DNA of 64,000 nucleotides from Plantactinospora sp. KBS50. GTDB taxonomy: Bacteria > Actinomycetota > Actinomycetes > Mycobacteriales > Micromonosporaceae. The position numbers and the translations under genes are program-made. Positions 7,699-16,940 of this stretch are shown here, in pieces (the stretch's first letter is position 1; each line of letters begins with the position of its first letter). The notes beneath the pieces are model-generated. The model was not told the origin of the DNA. It did no database searches and was given only the letters and a program-made list of their open reading frames with translations. Where the stretch lies: the NCBI RefSeq assembly GCF_002285795.1, contig NZ_CP022961.1, forward strand, positions 5,026,001 through 5,090,000, given 5' to 3'.

Positions 7699-10600
7699 TC
7701 AGGGCGCCGGCGCGACCGCGCGGGTCACGACCTCCTCGGGGGTCATGGCGCTGCGCGGGTGGTGGCTCAGGCACATCGGTGCCTGCATCTTCACGAACCG
7801 CGCGCCCTCGACCGCGGCGTAGAACTGGCCGGAGCGCATCTTGCCGACGTCCGGGACGTCGGTGCCCTTCGCCCTGGCCACGTCGCGCGCCGCCTCGATC
7901 TGCACCGGCACGGTCAGCAGCCCGTAGAACTGGGTGGCCGCGTTGCCCGGGATCTGGTTGTGCAACCCCTTCGGCGCCTGGGTGGCGAAGACCAGCCCGA
8001 GCCCGTACTTGCGCGCCTGCGAGGTCAGCGCAAGGGTGCTCTGCGTACAGGCGGTCATGGTGGCGGACGGGGCCAGGGTCTGCGCCTCGTCCATCACGAA
8101 CAGCCCGCCCAGGGGCCGGTCGTTGGCCGGGTGCCGCTTGATCCAGGTGAACAGGGCCAGCTGCAACTGGTTGACGAAGTTCTGCCGCTGGTGCTCCTCG
8201 GTCAGCCCGACGAAGCTGATCACGGAGATCCGGGCACGCCGGCCCGGCCGCGGGGTGAGCAGCTCACCCGGGTCGACCGGGGTGCCCGCGCCGCCGAACA
8301 ACGGGTCGTCGATGAGGGCGGCCTTGAGCAGTTGCGCCATGCCCGCCGCCAGCTTCGGCGCGCTGTCGAGCTGGCTCGCCCCGTCCGGCAGGTCGTTCAG
8401 CAGCTCGGTGAACTCCCGCAGGTCGTTCGCGCCGGTGCGGGCGTACCGGGTCAGCGCCTCGCGCAGCACGGCCCGGCCCAGCCGCGCCTTGTCCGTGCCG
8501 CCGTTCACCCGGGCGTGCGGGGCCAGCGTGGCGACGGCGGCGTTCACCGCCGCGGCGAACCCGTCCGGGTCGTCGAGGACGTCGGCGAACCGGGGCAGCG
8601 GCTGGAAGGTCAGCGGCCGGCCCGCCTGCCGGCCCGGCGTCCAGATCACCACGTCGGTGCCGGACAGGTACGCCGCGGCCCGGCCGGCATCCTCCGGCGC
8701 CCACCCGTCCGGTGGGGCCGGCCACGCCTCGCCGAGCCGGGCCAGGTCGTTGTTGGGGTCCAGCACGATCGCCGAGACGCCCCGCAGCGCGCACTCCTCG
8801 ACCAGCCGGCGGATCAGGACCGTCTTCCCGGATCCGGAGCCGGCGAAGATGACCGTGTGCCGGCGCAGCGACTCCAGGTCGACGCGGACCGGTTCCGGCC
8901 CGCCGGCGACCGTGCCGAGCACCATGGACCGGGGGTCGACCCCCGGGGCCGGGGCGCCGCCGGGCGCCGGCAGCACCGGCGCCGGCACGGGCTCAGCCGC
9001 GGAGGCCGGCACGGACGCCGGCACGGACCCCGGGGCCGGTTCCGGCGCCGGCGGGACCTGCGCCCGGCCGATCACCCGGGTCGGTTCGGGTACGCCGGGC
9101 GGGTCCAGGTCGGACTCCACCGCCACCGTCACCGTCACCGCCGGCACCGGCGCCGGCGCGACGGCCTCAACCTCGGCCTCGGCCGGTCCCGGCGCGACGG
9201 CCTCGGGCTCGGCCGGCGCGGATCCGCCGCCCAGCGCGTCCCGCAGGCAACCGATCTCCGACGCGGGTCGCCGGTCGGCGAACCAGGGCCGCAGCGTCTC
9301 CCGGCCGTACTGCCGCAGGAGTTGCTCCAGCGCCGCCATCCGGGCGATGTCCTCGGCGGGGAAGGGCAGGGTCCGGCCGCCGGCCCGCTCGAACGCCTCC
9401 AGCACCTCGCGGGTGCGGGCACCGCTCGACCAGTGCGGGGTGCGCAACAGGAACAGCTGCCGCTTCACGACCCCCTCGCTGAGCCCGGCGGTGGTGATGG
9501 CGTTGCGGATCCGGTTGAGCGCGGCGATGTGGTGCGACGCGCAGATCGCCCGGAACGACCAGTGCTCCTCGTCCTCGCTCTCCTCCCCCAGGCTGCGCCG
9601 CAGCCGGGCGTGCAGCGCCGGCTTCCCCCCGGCGGGAACCGGGTCGAGGCTGAACGCCTCAAGCTCCTCGCCCTGCTGCCCGATCCAGGCGGTCAGCCCG
9701 GCCTCCAGCAGGATCGGCACCCGGGTGTCCTCGGACTGCGCCCGGGTGGCGGAGTCGGTGTCGGCCGAGGCGATCAGCTCGGCGTACCGGGAATCGATCT
9801 TGCTGAACTCGTCCGTCCGGTCCGCGACCACCGCCACCGCCGCGGCGGCCGGTGTGGTCGTGCCGTGCGCCGGCCCGGCGCCGTCCACCAGGTGCCGCAG
9901 TTCCCGCACCTCGCCGGCCGCCAGGCAGGCCCGGACGTGCGTGTCGATCCGGCGCAGCAGTTCGCGCGGGGTGAAGCCGACGACCTCGTCGAACGCGACG
10001 GGGTGCACCGGCCAGGTCGGGTACTCCGGCCGGAAGCCGAGTTCGTCGAAGATCGGCGCGAACCGCTTCTCGACCAGTTCCCGGCCGACCTCGACGGCGG
10101 GAATGTCCTTGAGCCGTACGGCCTCCCGGAACCGGTCCTGCACCGTGTCGGTGGCCTGGGTCTTGATGTTCTGCCAGGTCTGCGGCAGGCAGGAGACCAC
10201 CGACAGCGACCGCCGGGTGGTCTCCCGCAGCGCCATCAGGCCGCTGGCGATCTGCTCCAGCAACAGCGAGGTCTGCCAGTCGGTCTCCCCGCGGACCTCC
10301 TGGTTGGTCGCCTTCACCGACTGGGCGACCATCAGGTCGATCTGGTCCACCGCGATCACGGTCGGGCCGACCATGGCCAGCAGCCGGGACGCGTCCCGGA
10401 CGACCTCCTGCGGCGCCCGGCGGCTGCGCCGCAGGCCCCATCCGGCCCGGGTACCCGGCTCCTCCTCGTCGCTGGAGCAGAGGAAGTCGTACCCGACGTC
10501 CTGGGTGGCGGCGGCGTCGGCGGCGTACAGCACCAGCGCCCGCGCGGTGTCCTGGCACTCGGTGCCGACCTGCCGGTCGGCCTTGCGGATCAGGTCGACG

Positions 10601-11073
10601 AAGGCGTCCAGCGCGGAGCGGCTGAGTTCGGTCTCCCCGGTGACGGCCCGGCGGACCGCCCGGGGCGCGCCGACCTGGTCGGCCAGCCGGCGCAGGAAGG
10701 TGCGCAGTTGGGTCGAGCCTTGCGGCATCGGCCGGGCGAAGTCGGTGAGCATCGAAATCGCGGTGCTGTGCCAGAACGCCCGCGCCTCCAGCAGCGCGAC
10801 CAGGAAGAAGAATCCGCCCCGGCGGTGCACCTCGTGGCGCACAGTGCCGAGCAGGTGGGTCTTGCCGGTGCCGCGCTGGCCCAGGATCGCCACCCCCACC
10901 GGGCTGACGTCGGCGGCGTCGTCCGCCTCGGCGTAGCTGTCCAGCACCGTGCGTACGACGTCGCGGTGCAGGCCGTCGACGTGGAACGGGGCGGGTTTCC
11001 ACACGTCGTCCGGTGTCGGTGCCCAGTTGAACCTCAGCGCGGCCAGGGCCCGCCGCTGTTCGTCGCTGATCAT
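7699..11073 (-). CDS. Double NTPase: N-terminal AAA-type ATPase fused to C-terminal HerA-like translocase domain
   Basis: 1124 residues from ATG 11073, which overlaps the stop of the upstream gene by ATGA. Domain 1: Walker A GQRGTGKT at 65-72 and Walker B TVIAVDQIDLMV near 235-246, an AAA/STAND-type module followed by a helical region (about 330-610). An Ala/Pro/Val-rich disordered linker covers about 615-715. Domain 2: Walker A GSGSGKT at 745-751 after HTVIFA, AIVLDPNNDLARLG, Walker B GLFVMDEAQTL near 990, then LTSQARKYGLGLVFATQAP, which are hallmarks of HerA/FtsK-like hexameric DNA translocases. HerA ATPases usually work with nucleases or in antiviral systems; no nuclease is seen here. Possible roles are defence or DNA repair, and the exact role is unknown. 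Confidence 0.8.
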   Translation of the reverse strand: MISDEQRRALAALRFNWAPTPDDVWKPAPFHVDGLHRDVVRTVLDSYAEADDAADVSPVGVAILGQRGTGKTHLLGTVRHEVHRRGGFFFLVALLEARAFWHSTAISMLTDFARPMPQGSTQLRTFLRRLADQVGAPRAVRRAVTGETELSRSALDAFVDLIRKADRQVGTECQDTARALVLYAADAAATQDVGYDFLCSSDEEEPGTRAGWGLRRSRRAPQEVVRDASRLLAMVGPTVIAVDQIDLMVAQSVKATNQEVRGETDWQTSLLLEQIASGLMALRETTRRSLSVVSCLPQTWQNIKTQATDTVQDRFREAVRLKDIPAVEVGRELVEKRFAPIFDELGFRPEYPTWPVHPVAFDEVVGFTPRELLRRIDTHVRACLAAGEVRELRHLVDGAGPAHGTTTPAAAAVAVVADRTDEFSKIDSRYAELIASADTDSATRAQSEDTRVPILLEAGLTAWIGQQGEELEAFSLDPVPAGGKPALHARLRRSLGEESEDEEHWSFRAICASHHIAALNRIRNAITTAGLSEGVVKRQLFLLRTPHWSSGARTREVLEAFERAGGRTLPFPAEDIARMAALEQLLRQYGRETLRPWFADRRPASEIGCLRDALGGGSAPAEPEAVAPGPAEAEVEAVAPAPVPAVTVTVAVESDLDPPGVPEPTRVIGRAQVPPAPEPAPGSVPASVPASAAEPVPAPVLPAPGGAPAPGVDPRSMVLGTVAGGPEPVRVDLESLRRHTVIFAGSGSGKTVLIRRLVEECALRGVSAIVLDPNNDLARLGEAWPAPPDGWAPEDAGRAAAYLSGTDVVIWTPGRQAGRPLTFQPLPRFADVLDDPDGFAAAVNAAVATLAPHARVNGGTDKARLGRAVLREALTRYARTGANDLREFTELLNDLPDGASQLDSAPKLAAGMAQLLKAALIDDPLFGGAGTPVDPGELLTPRPGRRARISVISFVGLTEEHQRQNFVNQLQLALFTWIKRHPANDRPLGGLFVMDEAQTLAPSATMTACTQSTLALTSQARKYGLGLVFATQAPKGLHNQIPGNAATQFYGLLTVPVQIEAARDVARAKGTDVPDVGKMRSGQFYAAVEGARFVKMQAPMCLSHHPRSAMTPEEVVTRAVAPAP

Positions 11074-11786
11074 GCCGAGATGGCGATGAGGTGCTTGTCC
11101 TGGTTGCCGATGCGCACCGCGGCGGCCCGTTCCTCCGGCCGGAGCACCTTCTGGTTGGACTCCGGCACCAGGTGCACGTCCCGGTCCCGGTTGAGCCGGA
11201 CCAGCGCGGCGTCGACCTCGGCGCGGGACAGCCGGTCCAGCGCGGAGCGCAGGTCGGCCAGCATGATGTAGTCGCCGGGCGCGGTCGCCAGGCCGCGGTA
11301 CGCCTGCCGCACCAGGGTCGCCGGGTCGACCTGCCCGCCGGCCGGCGGCTCGGCCGGCGGGCTCGGCTGCGAACCCGCGCCGGGCTGCGCGGCGGCGCCC
11401 GGCTGCGCGTCCGGCGCCGGCGCGAGGCCGGCGCCGCGGATCTGCAACCGGAACAGGTCGTCGACGGAGAGTCCGGTGTGGTCGATCAGCCGGCCGACGA
11501 ACTCCAGCAGGACGTAGAGCGTCCCGCCCGGGGTGCCCGCGCCCTTCGGCGGCTCCGCGCGCAGTTCGGCGGCGGCCCGCTCCCAGCCCGCGTCGGTAAG
11601 CGCCAGGGTGATCCGCGGGTCCTTCGTCACCTCGATCAGTTCGCCGGACTCCAGCCGGCGGCGGTGCTCCGCCTTCAACCCGATACCCGCGACATTGGTG
11701 AAGTAGGTCTGCGGCAACGGTGTCGCCTTGATCATCAGCGTGATGAGAATGCACCGGTCAACCAGCGTCAGTTCCTTTTCCGGCAT
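11070..11786 (-). CDS. Winged-helix-like partner protein of the AAA-HerA ATPase (unknown function)
   Basis: 238 residues from ATG 11786 with AGGAG upstream. The first ~70 residues look like a small helical DNA-binding fold (LVDRCILITLMIKATPLPQ, LKAEHRRRLESGELIEVT, LALTDAGWERAAAELR). A Pro/Ala/Gly-rich linker spans about 125-155. A second small helical domain (LRSALDRLSRAEVDAALVRL) ends in DVHLVPESNQKVL and RIGNQDKHLI, which look like a conserved tail. Translational coupling (ATGA) to the ATPase gene implies a two-protein complex. I do not recognise a named family; one winged-helix domain at each end is an inference from the pattern. Confidence 0.7.
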   Translation of the reverse strand: MPEKELTLVDRCILITLMIKATPLPQTYFTNVAGIGLKAEHRRRLESGELIEVTKDPRITLALTDAGWERAAAELRAEPPKGAGTPGGTLYVLLEFVGRLIDHTGLSVDDLFRLQIRGAGLAPAPDAQPGAAAQPGAGSQPSPPAEPPAGGQVDPATLVRQAYRGLATAPGDYIMLADLRSALDRLSRAEVDAALVRLNRDRDVHLVPESNQKVLRPEERAAAVRIGNQDKHLIAISA

Positions 11787-12166
11787 GCGGATGCTCCTTC
11801 GCGGTGCGCGCTTTCACCACGGCACGGTGATGGTCGAAGACTCGGCGGGGGTGGCCGTGATCCCGTTGCCCGGCAACGGGTCGGCCCGCGCCCCGGCCGA
11901 TTCTGCCCACGGCACCCGATGAGCGCAAGGTCGGTTATCCGGGTGCAGAAAACCGACAGTACGGCTGAGCGGATCTTCAGATGTCCTGCCTGGACGGTGT
12001 GCCTGAAACACCTGTTCGGAGCGGTCACAACTGATCACGAATACGGCCGTTGCCAAATGTCGACGGCAAGGGGCAGCATGGCTGATCGGCGAGAGACCGC
12101 CGGCAATTCCGCCGCGCCGATGGCTCTCACCTGCCCTTTTCGCGGAATCGCCACGGAGGTGACGGC
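11787..12166. promoter_or_regulatory. Divergent promoter region between the two NTPase modules
   Basis: 380 bases without a supportable gene. It must hold promoters for both directions. The main structure is a tight palindrome at 11862-11880 (CCCGTTGC / GCAACGGG around CCG), about 75 bases from the minus-strand start. Local GC falls around 11930-12070 relative to the coding flanks. No clear -35/-10 pair could be assigned. Confidence 0.5.
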
Positions 12167-12496
12167 GTGCGGTCCGAGGTGGTGCGCTACCAGATCGACG
12201 ACCGGACGGTGGCGTTGATCGAGATCGAACCGCCCGAGGGCTTCCAGCCGGCCGGTCTCGGCGACGTGGCCGGCTGGGTGCGGGATTCCGCCGCACCCGC
12301 CGTCGCCGCCGCGCGGGAACTGCTGGAGCAGGTGAAGTCCGCCGCTCCGGACGCCGTCGAGGTCAAGTTCGGCGTCAAGGCCACCGGCACCGCGAGCTGG
12401 GTGGTGGCCAGGACGGCCGCGGAGGCGAACTTCGAGGTCACCCTGCACTGGCAGCCGGACCGATCCCCGGGAAACGGCGCCGGACCGCGGCGTTGA
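12167..12496 (+). CDS. Trypsin-co-occurring domain 1 (Trypco1, CU044_2847-type) protein
   Basis: 109 residues from GTG 12167 (GGAGG eight bases upstream). The pattern is that of the small Trypco1 family: a start strand RYQIDDRTVALIEIEPP, a helix AVAAARELLEQVKS, then VEVKFGVKATGTASWVVART and a closing strand ANFEVTLHW. Such proteins occur almost only next to trypsin-like proteases fused to signalling NTPases in predicted actinobacterial conflict systems. The next gene starts 16 bases downstream and is exactly such a protease-STAND protein. It may be a regulatory or substrate partner of the protease; the biochemical role is unproven. Confidence 0.82.
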   Translation: MRSEVVRYQIDDRTVALIEIEPPEGFQPAGLGDVAGWVRDSAAPAVAAARELLEQVKSAAPDAVEVKFGVKATGTASWVVARTAAEANFEVTLHWQPDRSPGNGAGPRR

Positions 12497-12512
12497 GGCC
12501 GCGGGAGGACCG

Positions 12513-15500
12513 ATGACCGCAGCGTGTGAGGACTATCCGTGGTCGGTCTCCCTGCACCGGGGGGCGGGCCAGCGCACCCCGGTCGGCACCGGCATCGTGG
12601 TCGACACGAACCTCGTGCTCACCTGCCACCATGTGGCCTTCGGCGCCGACGGGATGCTGCACGGCGACCTGGAGGTCGCCTTCCCGCACGGGCGCAGGGT
12701 CCACTTCCTCGACCGGCGCCGGGTCCGCCAGTGCCTGCACGACGGGCGGGCCAGCGCGCAGGTCGACCTGGTGCTGCTCGAACTGGTCGAGCCGGTCCCG
12801 CCCACCGTCACGCCCGCGCGGCTGCGCTGCCTGGAGCCCAGAACGCTGCTCGGGCGGCCGTTCTGGGCGTACGGCTATCCGGAGATGATCCACGGCGGCC
12901 TCTCGGCCACCGGCACCGTCGCCGATACCGGCGGCTGGGGCCAGGTGCAGATCGACAGCGGTTCCGGCGGTCCGCTGGGCCGGGGGTTCAGCGGAGGCCC
13001 GCTCTGGTCCCCGGAGTACCAGGCGGTGGTCGGTGTGGTGGTGACCATCGACGGCCGGGGCAAGGGCCAGGCCGTGACGCTGCACTACGCCGACGAACAG
13101 GTGCCCGAGATGAAGCTGGGCACGCTGTCGGCCTGGCGGGCCGAGGACGCCGACGACGCCGCCCTCTCCGCCTGGGGTTGGACGCTGCGTGCCGACGGCG
13201 AGGCCGGCCGGCACTGGCTGCCCCGGGCCCGCGGGGTGGCGGTGGACACCGAGGGCGGCGCCCGGTTCCGCGGTCGCACCGCCGCGCTGCGGCGCATCGT
13301 CGACTGGATCGACGGCCCGACACCGGTCGGCCGGCCGCTGATCGTCACCGGCTCGCCCGGGGTGGGCAAGTCCGCCGTCCTCGGCCGGATCGTCACCACC
13401 GCCGACCGGCAGATCCGCGCGACGCTGCCCGCCGAGGACGTCGCGGTCCGGGCCACGGTCGCTTCGGTGTCCTGCGCCGTGCACGCCAAGGGCAAGACCG
13501 CCATCGAGGTCGCCGCCGAGATCGCCCGCGCGGTCGCCGTCGACCTGCCCGGCACGCCCGCCGACCTGGTACCGGCGGTCCGCGACCGGCTGGACCGCCG
13601 GCCCGCCCGGTTCGCGCTGGTCGTCGACGCGCTGGACGAGGCGGCCGACCCCGGCCAGGCCCGCGCGGTCATCGACGACATCCTGCTGCCGCTGGCCCGC
13701 GACTGCGGCCGGTACGGGGTCCGGGTGGTGGTCGGCACCCGCCGCGGCGACGACCGGGGCGACCTGATCGCCTGCTTCGGTGAGGACGCCGAGCTGATCG
13801 ACCTGGACACGCCGGACTACTTCGCGGAGTCCGACCTGGTGCACTACGCCCAGGCGACGCTGCAACTGCTCGGCGCGCGGCGCCCGGCCAACCCGTACGG
13901 CGACCCGGCCGCCGCCGCGCCGCTGGCCCGGCGCATCGCCACGCTCGCGCAGGGAAACTTCCTGGTCGCCGGCCTGGTCGCGCGCTCGCACGCGGTACGC
14001 GACACCGAGCCCGTCGATCCGGCGACGGTGTCGTTCACCGCGACCGTGGCGCACGCGTTGGACACCTACCTCGCCGGGCTGCCGGCGGCGGGCTCGACGT
14101 CGGCCCGGCTGGCGCTGACCGCCCTGGCCTACGCCGAGACGCCGGGACTGCCGCTGCCGCTGTGGCAGGCCGCGGTGACGGCGCTCGGAGGCACGGTCAG
14201 CGAGCCGGAACTCGGGGTGTTCGCCCGTACCTCGGCGGCGAACTTCCTGGTCGAGACCGGCGGCGGCGAGCGGCCCGCGTACCGGCTGTTCCACCAGGCG
14301 CTCAACGACGCGTTGCTGGCCGACCGGGACGCCCGGGCGTCGCGCCGCGACGACCAGCGCCGGCTGGTCACCGCCTGGGCCGGCGGCGCCGCCGCCCGGG
14401 GCTGGGCGTCCGCGCCCGGCTACCTGCTGCGGTCGCTGCCCCAGCACGCCGCCCGGGCCGGGCTGCTCGAACGGCTGCTCGCCGACGAGGACTACCTGCT
14501 GCACGCGGAGCTGGACCGGCTGCTCACGGTGGTCGACACCGCGCAGCAGCCGCTGGCCGGGCGGGCGCGGTCCCGGGCGCGGCTGCTGCAACGCACCCCG
14601 CTGGCGGTGGCCGCGGCGCCGGCCGAGCGGGCCGCGCTGTTGTCGGTGGTCGACCGGTTGGACGGCCTGGACAGCGGACTGGCCGGCGCGGCGCCGTACC
14701 GGGCGCGGTGGGCGCACACCCCGCCGCGGCAGGAACGCAGCGTCCTGGACGGGCACTCGCAGGCCGTGTACGACGTCGCCCCGGTCGAGGTCGACAACCG
14801 GCGGCTGCTCGCCTCCGTCGGCGACGACGGCACCGTGCGGCTCTGGGACCCGCTGACCAGCCAGGTGGAGCGGGTGCTGAACTGCCACGACGACACGGTC
14901 CGCAGCGTCTGCGCGGTGCGCACCGGCGCCGGCGAGACGCTGGTGGCCACCGCCAGCCACGACGGGACGGTGGGCCTGTGGGAGCCCCGGACCGGGAACC
15001 GCCGGCACGAGTTGCGGGGACACGACGACTGGGTGCGCAACCTCTGCACCCTCCCGCTGCCCGACGGCGACCTGCTGGTCTCGGCCGGGGACGACCGGAC
15101 GGTACGGGTGTGGGATCCGGTGGCCGGGACGCAGCGGTACGCGCTGACCGGGCACAGCGGCTGGGTCACGGCCGTGACCTACCTGCCGGCCGGCGGCCGG
15201 CACCTGCTGGCCTCCACCGGCTACGACGGCACGATCCGGATCTGGGAACCCACCGCCGGCGCCGGAGCGGAGCTGACGCTCACCGGCCACACCGGCTGGG
15301 TCACCACCCTGTACGCGGTCCGCGCGCCCGGCGGCACGCTGTTGGCCTCGGCCGGGTACGACGGCACGGTCCGGTTGTGGGATCCGCTCGCCGGTCAGGC
15401 GGTGGCCGTCCTGGAGACCGGCGGCCCGATCACCGACCTGTGCACCGTGCAGGTCGAGGGTGGCCGGCTGCTCGCCTCGACCGGCGAGGACGGGCTGATC

Positions 15501-16583
15501 CGGCTCTGGGAGGTGCCGACCTGGGCCGCCCGGCCGAGCCTGCGCGGCCACGCGAGCTGGATCCGGGCGATCTGCGAGCTGCGGACCGCCACCAACCGGT
15601 TGCTGGCCACCGCCGGGGACGACGGGACCGTCCGGCTCTGGGATCCGGCCGGCGGCCAGCCGGACGCGGTCGCCGACCGGCGCCGGGTCGGGCCCGTGAC
15701 CGCGCTCTGCCCGGTGCCCGGCCAGCGGCCCGGGGTGGTGGCCTCGGGCGGCGCCGACGGCCGGGTCCGGTTCTGGGACGTCGGCACCGGTGAGCGGCTG
15801 CTGGAGTTCGCGACGTCCGCGGGGGCGCTCAACGCCGTCTGCGCGGTCGCCGACGACGAGGAGCCGCTGGTGCTGACGGCGCACGACGACAACGCGGTCG
15901 GTTCCTGGAACGCCCTGGACGGCTCGTCGATGCGGGAGATGACCGAACACTACGGGCCGGTGGCCGCGGTCTGCCCGATCGTGATCAACAATGAGACGCT
16001 TGTCGCCTCGGCCGGCGACGACCAGGCCATCCGGCTGTGGCACCCGCACAGCGGGTCCGTCCGCACGGTGCTGCTCGGGCACGTCACCCGGGCCTGGGTG
16101 ACCGCCCTGGCCACGGTCGACCGGCCGGGTTCCCCGGCACTCGCCTCGGCGGCGCTGGCCTCGGCCGACAAGAGCGGCACCGTGATGCTCTGGGCCGGCG
16201 GTGACTCTCCGGTCTGGACCCAGCAGGGACACGGGGACGCGGTGAACGCGCTCTGCGGTCTCACCGTTGCCGGCCAACCGGCGGTGGTGTCGGCGAGCGC
16301 CGACCACACGATCCGGATATGGGACGCCGAGCGGGGCCGGCCGATCCGGTTGTTCACCGGGCACACCGGCCCGGTCACCGGGCTGAGCCTGGTCCGGATC
16401 GGCGGCCGTGAGCTGCTCGCCTCGACCAGCCGGGACCGGACGGTGCGGATCTGGGACCCGCAGACCGGCCGGCCGGTGCTCACGATCCCGGTCTACCACC
16501 CGGCGCTCGCCTGCTGCACGGTCGGCGACACCCTGCTGGTGGGTCTGGATCAGGGCCTGCTGGCACTGCAGATCGCCGGCTGA
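12513..16583 (+). CDS. Trypsin-like protease / STAND (NACHT-type) NTPase / 14-blade WD40 fusion protein
   Basis: 1356 residues, ATG 12513 with GGGAGG upstream. Residues about 8-200 are a trypsin-fold protease: catalytic triad His40 (LTCHHV), Asp85 (VDLVLLEL) and Ser160 (GFSGGPLW). There is no signal peptide, so it acts inside the cell. A STAND NTPase follows: Walker A GSPGVGKS 280-287, Walker B FALVVDALDEA 367-377, and a winged-helix/helical region to about 740. The C-terminus (about 745-1356) has 13 clear WD40 repeats (each ending like DDGTVRLWDP) plus a final degenerate one, fitting two 7-blade propellers. By analogy with other STAND proteins, the propellers would sense an invader or stress ligand, NTP would drive assembly and the protease would be the effector. 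Only the domain layout is seen directly. Confidence 0.88.
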   Translation: MTAACEDYPWSVSLHRGAGQRTPVGTGIVVDTNLVLTCHHVAFGADGMLHGDLEVAFPHGRRVHFLDRRRVRQCLHDGRASAQVDLVLLELVEPVPPTVTPARLRCLEPRTLLGRPFWAYGYPEMIHGGLSATGTVADTGGWGQVQIDSGSGGPLGRGFSGGPLWSPEYQAVVGVVVTIDGRGKGQAVTLHYADEQVPEMKLGTLSAWRAEDADDAALSAWGWTLRADGEAGRHWLPRARGVAVDTEGGARFRGRTAALRRIVDWIDGPTPVGRPLIVTGSPGVGKSAVLGRIVTTADRQIRATLPAEDVAVRATVASVSCAVHAKGKTAIEVAAEIARAVAVDLPGTPADLVPAVRDRLDRRPARFALVVDALDEAADPGQARAVIDDILLPLARDCGRYGVRVVVGTRRGDDRGDLIACFGEDAELIDLDTPDYFAESDLVHYAQATLQLLGARRPANPYGDPAAAAPLARRIATLAQGNFLVAGLVARSHAVRDTEPVDPATVSFTATVAHALDTYLAGLPAAGSTSARLALTALAYAETPGLPLPLWQAAVTALGGTVSEPELGVFARTSAANFLVETGGGERPAYRLFHQALNDALLADRDARASRRDDQRRLVTAWAGGAAARGWASAPGYLLRSLPQHAARAGLLERLLADEDYLLHAELDRLLTVVDTAQQPLAGRARSRARLLQRTPLAVAAAPAERAALLSVVDRLDGLDSGLAGAAPYRARWAHTPPRQERSVLDGHSQAVYDVAPVEVDNRRLLASVGDDGTVRLWDPLTSQVERVLNCHDDTVRSVCAVRTGAGETLVATASHDGTVGLWEPRTGNRRHELRGHDDWVRNLCTLPLPDGDLLVSAGDDRTVRVWDPVAGTQRYALTGHSGWVTAVTYLPAGGRHLLASTGYDGTIRIWEPTAGAGAELTLTGHTGWVTTLYAVRAPGGTLLASAGYDGTVRLWDPLAGQAVAVLETGGPITDLCTVQVEGGRLLASTGEDGLIRLWEVPTWAARPSLRGHASWIRAICELRTATNRLLATAGDDGTVRLWDPAGGQPDAVADRRRVGPVTALCPVPGQRPGVVASGGADGRVRFWDVGTGERLLEFATSAGALNAVCAVADDEEPLVLTAHDDNAVGSWNALDGSSMREMTEHYGPVAAVCPIVINNETLVASAGDDQAIRLWHPHSGSVRTVLLGHVTRAWVTALATVDRPGSPALASAALASADKSGTVMLWAGGDSPVWTQQGHGDAVNALCGLTVAGQPAVVSASADHTIRIWDAERGRPIRLFTGHTGPVTGLSLVRIGGRELLASTSRDRTVRIWDPQTGRPVLTIPVYHPALACCTVGDTLLVGLDQGLLALQIAG

Positions 16584-16598
16584 GCCCGCCCGGCGGGC
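16584..16598 (+). terminator. Short GC hairpin directly after the trypsin-STAND gene
   Basis: GCCCGC-CCG-GCGGGC, immediately after the stop codon. Only 6 bp, so a weak terminator candidate. Confidence 0.35.
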
Positions 16599-16717
16599 CG
16601 GCGGCGTCCACCCGCCGATTCGGGGACGGATTACGGATCCGGCAATTCTCCACAATGACGAAACCCGGTATCCGATTACGCACCGATTGTGGTCGGGTAT
16701 AGCAAGACTGCCCTAAC

Positions 16718-16736
16718 AAAGGTAAGGCTAACTTCA
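16718..16736 (+). promoter_or_regulatory. Probable iron box (DmdR/IdeR-type) upstream of the DUF1540 gene
   Basis: AAAGGTAAGGCTAACTTCA matches 14 of 19 positions of TTAGGTTAGGCTAACCTAA, including the core AGGCTAAC. It lies in the 357-base gene-free stretch 16584-16940, about 205 bases before the DUF1540 start. The rest of that stretch (16740-16930) shows nothing else I can assign. Confidence 0.55.
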
Positions 16737-16940
16737 TTCACCGAATGGGCGATGGTAACGCCCCACAGCCGACCACGGGCGATGTTGCGCTGCTAGAGTG
16801 GGGTCACTGGAAATGCTTAGCGGCAGGTCATCCGGTAGCGGTTTTGTCCCCCGACCGGGTGGCTAATACAGACTGACATGTGAGTACGCCGGGCCACCGT
16901 GTTCCACTTTCCCACCGGCCCGAACAGTGTGGAGGACACC

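Noticed and set aside
7759-11271. Very long plus-strand open frames opposite the AAA-HerA gene
   Set aside because: Arg/Gly/Pro-rich composition, no motifs; they arise from high GC at third codon positions of the real gene.
12438-16655. 1400-codon minus-strand frame opposite the WD40 gene
   Set aside because: Its repeats mirror the WD40 repeats of the true gene and it has no protein-like pattern.
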